Shown here: positions 7,748-16,904 of the stretch, piece after piece
How positions within the stretch are numbered: position 1 is the stretch's first letter
Layout: every line of letters starts with the position of its first letter
Assembly (NCBI GenBank): GCA_032433595.1
Contig: JASWJB010000521.1
Coordinates: 1-20,021, forward strand
Length of the DNA stretch: 20,021 nucleotides
Direction of reading: 5' to 3'
From: Conoideocrella luteorostrata
Taxonomy: Eukaryota; Ascomycota; Sordariomycetes; Hypocreales; Clavicipitaceae
Notes under the pieces: model-generated
Database searches by the model: none
Told to the model about the DNA's origin: nothing
The model's input: the letters and a program-made list of their open reading frames with translations, nothing else
Translations under genes and position numbers: made by a program

Positions 7748-10700
7748 ATGATGGCCCTTCTTAACCCGACCTTCCTACTGGGAGTTATCGTTCTGCTATA
7801 CCTCTCCTCCTTCGTCTTTTTCGCTGTTATTCGAATCCTCACGGGCGTCTCCATCCAGAGAATCGGTTATTTATCATTACGTCGACTAGCTTACACTCCT
7901 CGAGATGGTTGTAGAGTTGAGATAAGGGGGCTGGGCCTCAACATACACAGGCCTACATTTGCCCAGCCCACCTGGATTAGTCTCGTCTTAAGCGAGTTGG
8001 TGATAACGTTCGATATACGAGAACTCGACGGAAACAGGTCTTCCACCACAAAGGAAGGTGGCGACGATGAGAAGCCCGGAAATGATGGCTCCTCTGAGGA
8101 GTCTGTTCCCCTGCAGAAGATACGACCACCCCGCCGAAAAATCAACAATCATCCCCGAACCGAAACTTGGGAAAAACTGGCAAAGCTCAAAGATAAAATC
8201 AAGAAACTCCACACGAACATACGATGGCTGAGAATGGTTGATGTTGTTGCTACCAACTCAACCATTAATGTAGTGGGTGTTGGTAGCATCCAGGTCGGCA
8301 GCTTCACACTTGCAGTGGACACGAGACGTAAGATGGTCGATCATGCTCGCCTATTCAAATTCCATCCAAGGAAGAAGCAACAGCGACAAGCCGAGTGGAT
8401 AATGACACTGCGCAGCATCTTGTTCACAGCTGAGGGCAACGAGTCCCTCGAGGTCCTGGATCACTGCCTGCTCAATGTTCACGGTTTTTTGTATGAGTCC
8501 AGACAAGGTCTTCGAGACGCAACCATCTCTTTGAAGCTTGGACGGGTTCATGTGCCCTATGATGACTTACATCTTTGTGCGACCAGGTACAAAGCTTGTC
8601 GCAGAGATACACACTCCAATAGTCCGGACGAGCTCGTGGATATTGTGTTGGCACGAGTTCCTGAGGAGACGGACGCGAAAGGTGAAGCAACAGGTAACTT
8701 GATGCAATCTGTTACCGACTCTCGAGAATTCGTGGGCTCTATTCTGCGTGGTATCAAGGAAGTTCAATTCGCAGTCAGCTATCTCGGCATGACGAAGAAG
8801 GTGACCTCAGTGAAGCCAGAGGGCTCTCCTATGTTGCTCAATGCCTCCATGAAAGAGATTGGTGTCGATCTGCATCGCCTGGATCCCAAGTCACCAGCGC
8901 ACCGTATGTACTTTTCGCCGAAGGATATTGCCCATGAGGCGCTAGCGGCTGCACTCTCCATTTCGGTCGGAATTGATGACGGACATGGCAGCCCAGAAAG
9001 ACTGTTGTACATACCAATGGCTACCACGACCGTCAGGACTACACTACCCTCGAAAACAGTACAACTGGCCCAGGATGGAGGCATTGAAGAAAAGAATGCT
9101 AACATTATGTTCGCCAACTCGGTCATCACCTCCCCATCCCTTGACCTCGACCCTGCACACCTCCCTCTCTTAATAGCCATGATGCAACCCAAGCCTAGGG
9201 CCTACAGGGCTACCGGCGAGAGACAGCACAGCATCCTCTCACGCCTTCTCCCCAAAGCAAACATAAAATTTTCCATGCACGAGCCGGTTCTTCGTATGAA
9301 ACTAAAACCTCTGCAGGACACAGAGGATCCCGATGATTATGACCTCATTATCTCGTCAATATCGTCTGTATCATTGGACGTGGAATCATCACATTCACCT
9401 GTGGAGGATATGCACTACTTTTTGGACGGCGCGATGAGACTCCAATCTCACCACCTTTATTATCAAACCTGCACAGGTGACCACTTCAATCTCATGACGA
9501 CTGAGTCATTTGACCTCAAAGCAAACCTGGCTGCCAGACCTGACATCAATGTCGAACTAATGGGCAACATTCAGTCTTTTGGTATCAGCATGGTACGTCC
9601 TGAAATAACAGATGGACTTCGCCAGATCGTTCGACAGCTCCGCATTGATGTGGAACCGGTAAAGCGAGCAAGTTCTAAGACTGCCAAAAGTCAAAACTTT
9701 CTGCGATCTATGCCCGAGTGGCTAGTTAGATATCAAATCGAAGCCACCGATTTCAACATTGAAGTTGCTGGTGTAGACGAAGACATCTCAGACGATACAA
9801 GAGGTGTTTCGGTGCATCTGGACTCGTTTGGAGCAGAATACCGGGCACATCGTCTGGATGGCCTCCAGCGGCGACCTGGCACTAGACGGCGAACTCACAG
9901 CAGGTCGGTTACTCAATCAGACTCGGATCTAACGCCCTCGCCCGCGTCTCCGCGATTCAAGAAAAAGACACAAGTCACTGGAGATGGTCGTCGACTCGCG
10001 CTTCACGCTAGAGGAATCGAAGCCCAGATTGTCGAAGCAGCAGATCAACTCGAAGTAGAACCATTCGTCAACATACCTCGCCTAGAGCTCGCCTTTTCAG
10101 CCACGAGCGATAACCATGGACCCCTGTTCCATATACAGTCGACAATTAAGACTGTTATGCTACAGTATTCTCTCTACAGACATTATGCGGTTGGAGTGGC
10201 TGTCTTGACCCTCCGAAGGGCATTCATGCGAACCAGTCGCGATACTCCACGATCCAGACAACAAGGCACTTATGATAAAGACCACTTACGTCTCCCTAAT
10301 AGTCCAGGACTCCCCGACGCAGATGGTATCTCCACAGTAGTGCCAGAGCTAATAATTGTTGATGTAAAAGCAGCACTGGTCCAAATTAAAGCTGAGATGC
10401 CCCATGAGCCTCTAATGATGTTGCGGGTGTATGGATTAGAGACCGGACGTCACCGATGGTCTACTCCCTTCCTGAGCTCAAAAGTCATTAGACTTTACGT
10501 TGAAACCCCACGCATGCGCAGTGTCTGGTCCAGAATGATTGGCATTAAGAATGGCCGCGTCGACTTACGAGAATCTAAACACAAATCCCTTGGCGGGGCA
10601 TATGTGCCTGAAAAGATGATTGACGTGGCATCTGAGGCAATACGTGTTGCCATTCCGCACGAAGTCATTGTTGCCAGGATAACTGATAATATTATCAATG

Positions 10701-13700
10701 TTATCAAATCAGTACAGCAGCTGCATCATCGATTTAAAACTGGCACAAATGAGTACATTCTTGAAAAGAAACCTGAGGGCCCCAAAAATGTCCCAAAGGT
10801 TTCCATTCGATCGCGCAATTTCCTTTTTGAGCTTGAAGACGGCGCGTTCGAGTGGAAACTGGGCATGATCTATCGTACAGGGCGAGAAGAACAGATGCAA
10901 AGATTAGCCCGTGAGGAAGCTTTCCGCGTGAAATCTAAGAAAGTTCGCGACGAGGAAGCAAGAAAAGGCGGCAAGCTGCGCACTCGGTCCACATTCCCGC
11001 GTGGTCGTTCAGAAAATCAATCATCACGGTGGTTCAGAAGCAGAAGCGCAGACGCATACAAAGCTGATGATACTGGGCACAAGATCCGTGGCGGTACCAT
11101 GCCCAGGTACGACCCTGATAGAGAACATGTTGGCATTCATGGCAATGCCAAGGTGTCTGAAGAAGAAGCCCGTACAGCCCTCCATAAGTTCAATTCACAA
11201 GCATGGAAGAAACGTATTGATCGGGCCTACCAAACGTCGCAAATGAGCATGCGAGAATTGCGAAATCAATTCTGGGGCCCTAATTATTTGCCAGATGATG
11301 TGGAAGAAACTGAAAATATTCTGGAAGTACCCCAGCGACCTGCTCTCATGTCTGCGTTGATATCAGACCTTCATTTTATGATCGACAAACCAACGTTTGC
11401 CTTGAAAGACCTACCAAACTTTATACACAAGGTGGGCAAAGGCATGCCAAAGGACATGCAATATGGCCTCCTCGTTCCAATGCATGTTGCCATCCAAATG
11501 GGCGAAGCTCGTATGACGCTACGCGACTACCCACTGCCTCTGTTGCACATACCCGGACTCAGGACCGGGCAGTCTTCAAGGGTACCATCAGTTTCTTTGA
11601 AGGCGAACTTTGTCCTGGCTGAAGAGTTCAGGGGAATTGAGTCGACACGCAAGGTTCGAGTTAACGTTGTACCCCCGCGAAGTAGCGATCCAATGTCGTC
11701 GAACGAAGGTAGCTTTGCGATTGAAGTCCGGCGCACCATTGGGCCAGTGAAGTCCTTCTCAGAAGTGTTTATGGACATCAACACGGCCCTACCGACGCGA
11801 ATTACCTGGGGTCCTTGTTACCAGCCAGCTATCCAGGACATGATGATGGTGATTGAGTCGTGCACAAAGCCGCAGGTGGATCCATCGGAACGTGTCGGCT
11901 TTTGGGATAAGTTGCGCCTCAACACCCATTCCCGCGTTCACGTGGCGTGGAAAGGAGATGGTGATATGCACTTATCACTTAAAGGTACTCGAGATCCATA
12001 CCATGTGACTGGCACCGGCGCTGGCTTCTTGATGTGCTGGCGCAACGACGTCAGGTGGCATATCAATGCTGAAGATAATCCCAAACAATTCATGACCGTG
12101 GATAGTGGCGAGTATATCCTTGCTGTCCCCGACTACAGCCATCAAATCCGCGAGGCAGCTCATCGGCGGAACCCTGAAAACGGACACGTGATTGAGGATA
12201 CCTTCAAAGACGGTGCTATTTTCAAGAAAGTAGTCATGAAACTCTCTGGCAAGGTTCAGTGGATGGCCGGCCTGTTGTTTGAGCGTGCCATAGAGAATGG
12301 CGAAAGGAGTTTCTCCTTCAAGCCGCATTACGCGGTAGTCCTCAAAAACCCCGTTTACGCCAAACCCGCCGAGGACGGTCTGCCCTATGATGCTATGAGA
12401 GGGTTTAGAAGTCGGCATATCCATCTTTCAATAGCGGTTCGTGCACCGGTCGACAGGGATTGGATGACACGTAATCCGGATCCATCGAGAAGCTACAACA
12501 CAGTCCATCTCACTCCACGATTCTTTACACATTTCTACCAGTGGTGGGGTCTGTTTAGTCAACCCATGTCGCTCCCCATTCGGCAAGGAAATCTGTGGCC
12601 AGGGCGTGAAAAGAGCAGCAAAAAGTTTGGCAGACATCTTGCGACTGTCAAGTACAACCTGCTTTTGGCTCCTTTGTTTCTCAGTCACATTTACAAGCAT
12701 AAGGATGCTGAGGACTATGCAGAGAACGCAGTTTCTGCGACTGGTCTCAAAGTGCGCTTCGACAGTTTTATGCTCGATCTCCATCAACGACGAGAAGAGT
12801 TTAACACACTTGCCAAGGGGAAAAGCACACAGAGCAGGACATCTGGTATCAAGATCCATGCATGCCAACTCGATCTGTCTAATATTGATGTGCGAGCTGT
12901 TTCAGCCAGCTTGAAAGGCACAACCACCGAGGCCATCAAGAGCGGGCACATCTCATCGCTCGTCACTGACCAAGATGAGAAGCCGGATCTATCACGGTTC
13001 ACTATTCCCGACGACGATTTTAGCTGGATCGACATGGATGACTTTGTGGAGCTTGACTGGATTCTGCCGACGGAGCCGCACCCCGACACGAAGATATTGC
13101 CTTTGGCTTTCGCCCCACGCCTAACTTATTTTCGACAAACTGATATTGGTGGTGTCATTGCCGGGGATCCAACCCGAACTAGCCCATTCGGCGATGAGCC
13201 GACGCACTTTTGCATCATGATGCATGGTGATGATCCCGAACTAGTTCAGAGACAGCTTATCCAAGAACGACTAGACCAGCTGGCTGTTCAAATAGAGACA
13301 CATACACGAAACGTTGGCGAAGCAGAGTTGAGAATCATCCAGTCCAATTCAGAGGATGCCGAACTCGTTGACAATTTTGAAGCATTAAAAATGCACACTA
13401 ACGTCCTTAAAGACAAAGAGCTGTTCTTGAAGACTATGCTTGATCAGATGCAAAGCAAGCCCCGAACTAATGGAAATGGGTACAGGAGGCCGTCAGAACC
13501 TTCTTCTACTTCTAGCTCAGATGATCCAGTCGAGATACCACCTACTGCAGAGTTCGAGAGTGAGTTCAAAAACCGATTCGTCATTCACAATCTGCAACTC
13601 AAGTGGAACAATTTACTTCGAAACATTGTGCTCCGGTACATTCATCAAAACAGCCAGAGACGTGGATTTGTCTACTACCTGTCACGGCCGGCTATCAAAT

Positions 13701-16642
13701 TCATCTTGGACATCGTCGAGGAGCAGAGTAAGGCGAAAGCAAACAAGAATGGCAAAGGCAACGCAGCGTCTGCTGCCACTGGTAGTACCTCGTCGCCTAA
13801 CCCTAGCGTGCGAGAAAAGGAGAGCGCTACTGACCTAGAGGACCACATTAAGAGTATCCTTGGGGATGGTAATCGCTTCGCCAATGCTAGTTTTGATGAA
13901 AACGGCGATGTAAACTGCGGGTCTATTGAGGACTTGGAGGGCGGTATTTCGAAGGAGTTCAGCCCACAAAGTAGTTACCACGTTCGACTCATAGCACCAC
14001 AAATTCAATTACAGAGCGAAAAGAACAAGAAGCATGTTGTCATGGTCACAGCCAAGGGCATGGAACTCAAGGTCCTGGAAGTTATGGACAAGGAAAGAAT
14101 CTCTGATACCGTCAGCGGTCTTGTGCAGCGCCGTTTCCTTGTCAATATGGACAGCACGCAGTTCTTCGTTACTCACCAGAAGTGGTTTCTTACCAGCCTG
14201 GTGTCAATGTACGCCGGAAGCAAATACGGCGCTCCCAATGGGTCAGCATGGCCTCCCTGGGTCCCTATGGAAGTCATGTTCAACTTCCAAGCAGATTCTT
14301 TTGGATTTAAACGTGTTGTCCAGAAAACATCTGCTATGCTTCGTTATGATAAGTACAACAACTTGCGTCTTAAGTACAACGACGAAGTGGGTGGGGACGA
14401 TGGCGAAAATGTTGGCTCAACCGAAAGTACAGAATGCCGTTCAGATAATCTGTGGGTGGAATTTCCCCAAGCACGAGCCCTCTGCAACAGCTCTCAGTAC
14501 TACGCCATGTACGTCATCGTTTTGGATCTCCTGATGTACAGCGAACCGTTGGAGAAGACTCGCAGCGAGCGGCTAGAAAAGATTATTCTTGCGTCCGACT
14601 TTAGTGACCTTAGTGGTACACCCCGAATGGTGCAGAAACTCCAGGAGCGCATCAAGCAGCTGGAAGAGATCAAGAGCCACTTCCAGGTGTATTCCAAATA
14701 TCTTGACAAGAAGGGTTGGGAAGACCGTTTGGCTTTGGAGCGAGACCTGGCCTCCTGCGAAGATGAATTATTCTTCATGATGAAGGCTATTACGACATCA
14801 CAGCGAAAATATGACACTGACAGTAACACCAGCGCTCTGCTGAAATGGAGTATTTCTGCTCGAGACATTGTCTGGCACCTCATCCAGGATAGTTCCGAGC
14901 CGATGGTCGAACTGCAATTGAAGGACGTGGAGTATGACCGTACAGACAACTCGGATGGATCGCACATGAACCTGGTTCGGGTTGGAAAGGTTTTGGGATT
15001 GAACCTCCTGCCGGATGCTACGTATCCAGCGATCATTGCGCCGTATCATGATCTAAGCAAGAATGCACCACCAGATACCCAACAAGATATGATCCGTGTC
15101 TACTGGCATATGCTGGAAGCCATTGCAGGTATTCCTGTGATGGATCGTTTCGAAGTCAATCTAGTGCCTATGAAGGTTCAACTGGAACGAGAAGCTGGCA
15201 AACGTCTTTTTGAATACATCTTCCCAGGGCTGGATGGAGACAAAGGAACCAGGGACGACCCACCGCTCATCATGAAACATAGTGTGCCGAGCCTGGATGA
15301 AGATGACGACGAGTCTCTACAGAGTGCAACAAGCCGACTTGGTACACCGGCAATGGATAAAGACTCTTCTGGATTCACCACTAGAGCGGGATCGCTTGAG
15401 CTACGATTGCGTCCCACCTTGACGTCCAACAATGGGCAAGAGCGCAGCCCGAAAAAGGCTCTCAGCGTCAACACCGGGGAGGGCCATGCATTCAGGCTGT
15501 TCCGTTCAGGTCACACAGGGAAGACGGTTTTGTCCAAAAAGCCTTCTCACGAATCCCTGCGAACTACCAACACGCCACGACCCGGCGGGATGGTACGATC
15601 ATCTACTGGACTCTCTTCCAAGGAAAGCAAAGAATCTGCAGAATCCAGAAAGACGTCTCGTTGGCGAGGTGGTAAATCTCAAGCAGATGAAAAGCAGCAG
15701 TCGGACGACCTCACTAAGATGATAAACCGAGCTAGCAACTTCATGACATTTGCGTACATCAGGATGCCTTCGGTCGTACTCTGCCTTAGCTACAAAGGCA
15801 AAGACCAGCGCAATTTTGAAGATGTCCACGACTTTGTGTTCAGACTTCCAACGATAGAATGGCAGAACAAGACATGGTCCAACCTAGACCTTGCTCTTGC
15901 TCTGAAAAAGGCGGTTGTCAAAGCGTTAATTTCACACACAGGCGCCATCATTGGCAACAAATTTTCAAAGCACCGACCAAACGCCGAGCAGCGCAGCAAA
16001 CTGCGAGAAATGGCCAACAGCTCCGTCCTGATTACGCCTTCTAGTTCATCACAACACTACGCCGGAAGCATCAACGACAGTGACGACTCGTCGAGCTTTT
16101 ACGGGACCTCACCAGTCGACTATTCACGATCTCCGCCGCGATCTACACGAGGCAGCACCCATAGCAGCATACCAGCTCCACGATCTGCGAGCCGCAGCAG
16201 CAGTGTGGCCAGTGGGCGATCGTACAGAACCGGCGGCTCAGCACACACCGGTCCCAGCGTGCCTGCTTTTCTTTCCATGACAACACCCCCAACGCCAATT
16301 GAAGGACGCGCAGAAGCTGGGTTGGGCATCGATCAATTTCGACCCTCATCAAGCGGCGGTTTCCATGGTTCCAACCACCGCAAGGTTCTTCGCAGCATCG
16401 GGGGAGGCGATTCCAGGCCTGCAACCAGTGCCGGCAGCCCTGAATCAGGCAGCAGTCGAAAAAGCGGCAGTGGCGGTTTAAGAGACAGGCTTAGCGCCTT
16501 CGCAGGCCGAAAACGTGAGAGCAGTGGCTTACAAGACGAGACCGCAGACGCAGCTGCAGGAGACGACGAAAGTGTAAAGGATGGAAAGACGCCTCGTGGA
16601 AAGAGATTAAGTTGGGTTCAAGGACGCACTAAAACTGGCTGA
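7748..16642 (+). CDS. FMP27: FMP27/Hobbit/SABRE-type bridge-like lipid transfer protein (BLTP2 family)
   Basis: A single uninterrupted frame of 2964 aa, within the usual size of the fungal family. The N-terminus has one hydrophobic membrane anchor (about 8-30), followed by the family-typical GYLSLRRLAYTPRDG and EIRGLGLNIHRPTFAQP. GFWDK is at 1384-1388. The SW-type region with FYQWWGLFSQPMSLPIRQG lies at about 1550-1650. WPPW is at 2168-2171. These three landmarks define the Fmp27 family. Predicted coiled coils lie at about 1824-1903 and 2278-2355, and a Ser/Gly/Arg-rich, probably disordered tail at about 2770-2964. Family members form long tubes of repeating beta-groove modules anchored in the ER, and move phospholipids at contact sites with the plasma membrane. 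Drosophila Hobbit, plant SABRE, human BLTP2 and yeast Fmp27 (Hob1) are relatives. An in-frame TGA at 7724-7726 bounds the start. The second ATG (7751; A at -3, G at +4) has a better context than the first (C at -3), so the protein may begin one residue later. Confidence 0.97.
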   Translation: MMALLNPTFLLGVIVLLYLSSFVFFAVIRILTGVSIQRIGYLSLRRLAYTPRDGCRVEIRGLGLNIHRPTFAQPTWISLVLSELVITFDIRELDGNRSSTTKEGGDDEKPGNDGSSEESVPLQKIRPPRRKINNHPRTETWEKLAKLKDKIKKLHTNIRWLRMVDVVATNSTINVVGVGSIQVGSFTLAVDTRRKMVDHARLFKFHPRKKQQRQAEWIMTLRSILFTAEGNESLEVLDHCLLNVHGFLYESRQGLRDATISLKLGRVHVPYDDLHLCATRYKACRRDTHSNSPDELVDIVLARVPEETDAKGEATGNLMQSVTDSREFVGSILRGIKEVQFAVSYLGMTKKVTSVKPEGSPMLLNASMKEIGVDLHRLDPKSPAHRMYFSPKDIAHEALAAALSISVGIDDGHGSPERLLYIPMATTTVRTTLPSKTVQLAQDGGIEEKNANIMFANSVITSPSLDLDPAHLPLLIAMMQPKPRAYRATGERQHSILSRLLPKANIKFSMHEPVLRMKLKPLQDTEDPDDYDLIISSISSVSLDVESSHSPVEDMHYFLDGAMRLQSHHLYYQTCTGDHFNLMTTESFDLKANLAARPDINVELMGNIQSFGISMVRPEITDGLRQIVRQLRIDVEPVKRASSKTAKSQNFLRSMPEWLVRYQIEATDFNIEVAGVDEDISDDTRGVSVHLDSFGAEYRAHRLDGLQRRPGTRRRTHSRSVTQSDSDLTPSPASPRFKKKTQVTGDGRRLALHARGIEAQIVEAADQLEVEPFVNIPRLELAFSATSDNHGPLFHIQSTIKTVMLQYSLYRHYAVGVAVLTLRRAFMRTSRDTPRSRQQGTYDKDHLRLPNSPGLPDADGISTVVPELIIVDVKAALVQIKAEMPHEPLMMLRVYGLETGRHRWSTPFLSSKVIRLYVETPRMRSVWSRMIGIKNGRVDLRESKHKSLGGAYVPEKMIDVASEAIRVAIPHEVIVARITDNIINVIKSVQQLHHRFKTGTNEYILEKKPEGPKNVPKVSIRSRNFLFELEDGAFEWKLGMIYRTGREEQMQRLAREEAFRVKSKKVRDEEARKGGKLRTRSTFPRGRSENQSSRWFRSRSADAYKADDTGHKIRGGTMPRYDPDREHVGIHGNAKVSEEEARTALHKFNSQAWKKRIDRAYQTSQMSMRELRNQFWGPNYLPDDVEETENILEVPQRPALMSALISDLHFMIDKPTFALKDLPNFIHKVGKGMPKDMQYGLLVPMHVAIQMGEARMTLRDYPLPLLHIPGLRTGQSSRVPSVSLKANFVLAEEFRGIESTRKVRVNVVPPRSSDPMSSNEGSFAIEVRRTIGPVKSFSEVFMDINTALPTRITWGPCYQPAIQDMMMVIESCTKPQVDPSERVGFWDKLRLNTHSRVHVAWKGDGDMHLSLKGTRDPYHVTGTGAGFLMCWRNDVRWHINAEDNPKQFMTVDSGEYILAVPDYSHQIREAAHRRNPENGHVIEDTFKDGAIFKKVVMKLSGKVQWMAGLLFERAIENGERSFSFKPHYAVVLKNPVYAKPAEDGLPYDAMRGFRSRHIHLSIAVRAPVDRDWMTRNPDPSRSYNTVHLTPRFFTHFYQWWGLFSQPMSLPIRQGNLWPGREKSSKKFGRHLATVKYNLLLAPLFLSHIYKHKDAEDYAENAVSATGLKVRFDSFMLDLHQRREEFNTLAKGKSTQSRTSGIKIHACQLDLSNIDVRAVSASLKGTTTEAIKSGHISSLVTDQDEKPDLSRFTIPDDDFSWIDMDDFVELDWILPTEPHPDTKILPLAFAPRLTYFRQTDIGGVIAGDPTRTSPFGDEPTHFCIMMHGDDPELVQRQLIQERLDQLAVQIETHTRNVGEAELRIIQSNSEDAELVDNFEALKMHTNVLKDKELFLKTMLDQMQSKPRTNGNGYRRPSEPSSTSSSDDPVEIPPTAEFESEFKNRFVIHNLQLKWNNLLRNIVLRYIHQNSQRRGFVYYLSRPAIKFILDIVEEQSKAKANKNGKGNAASAATGSTSSPNPSVREKESATDLEDHIKSILGDGNRFANASFDENGDVNCGSIEDLEGGISKEFSPQSSYHVRLIAPQIQLQSEKNKKHVVMVTAKGMELKVLEVMDKERISDTVSGLVQRRFLVNMDSTQFFVTHQKWFLTSLVSMYAGSKYGAPNGSAWPPWVPMEVMFNFQADSFGFKRVVQKTSAMLRYDKYNNLRLKYNDEVGGDDGENVGSTESTECRSDNLWVEFPQARALCNSSQYYAMYVIVLDLLMYSEPLEKTRSERLEKIILASDFSDLSGTPRMVQKLQERIKQLEEIKSHFQVYSKYLDKKGWEDRLALERDLASCEDELFFMMKAITTSQRKYDTDSNTSALLKWSISARDIVWHLIQDSSEPMVELQLKDVEYDRTDNSDGSHMNLVRVGKVLGLNLLPDATYPAIIAPYHDLSKNAPPDTQQDMIRVYWHMLEAIAGIPVMDRFEVNLVPMKVQLEREAGKRLFEYIFPGLDGDKGTRDDPPLIMKHSVPSLDEDDDESLQSATSRLGTPAMDKDSSGFTTRAGSLELRLRPTLTSNNGQERSPKKALSVNTGEGHAFRLFRSGHTGKTVLSKKPSHESLRTTNTPRPGGMVRSSTGLSSKESKESAESRKTSRWRGGKSQADEKQQSDDLTKMINRASNFMTFAYIRMPSVVLCLSYKGKDQRNFEDVHDFVFRLPTIEWQNKTWSNLDLALALKKAVVKALISHTGAIIGNKFSKHRPNAEQRSKLREMANSSVLITPSSSSQHYAGSINDSDDSSSFYGTSPVDYSRSPPRSTRGSTHSSIPAPRSASRSSSVASGRSYRTGGSAHTGPSVPAFLSMTTPPTPIEGRAEAGLGIDQFRPSSSGGFHGSNHRKVLRSIGGGDSRPATSAGSPESGSSRKSGSGGLRDRLSAFAGRKRESSGLQDETADAAAGDDESVKDGKTPRGKRLSWVQGRTKTG

Positions 16643-16904
16643 GGTCGCTGTGATCCATTTTCTCCATGTGCAAGCATACTTTGGGGTTTTTTTTTTGTTT
16701 TGTTATCAAACATGTCCGGCGTTTATGGCCATTGGTTTATTAAAGAGAGCATGCCTCTGGGCTTGGTGGAAAATAGGCGGTAATTATGGTTTTTCTTTTC
16801 TATTCATTTTATCCCATTCTGTTCCTACTTTGCATAGCCGTGATGCTTAGGAGGGGAAAACGTGGGAGGATTGCGTAGATTATATATATATATATATATA
16901 TGAG
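16643..16904 (+). other. 3' flank of the FMP27-like gene
   Basis: The stretch after the stop contains T-rich runs (16684-16702) and the AT-rich segment expected of a fungal 3'UTR and poly(A) region. No exact AATAAA hexamer is evident on this strand. It ends in a TA microsatellite. The frame starting near 16650 shows no protein character. Confidence 0.5.
16881..16901. repeat. TA dinucleotide microsatellite
   Basis: Ten and a half uninterrupted TA units. The repeat lies about 240 nt past the stop codon of the FMP27-like gene. The length is likely to vary between strains. Confidence 0.95.
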
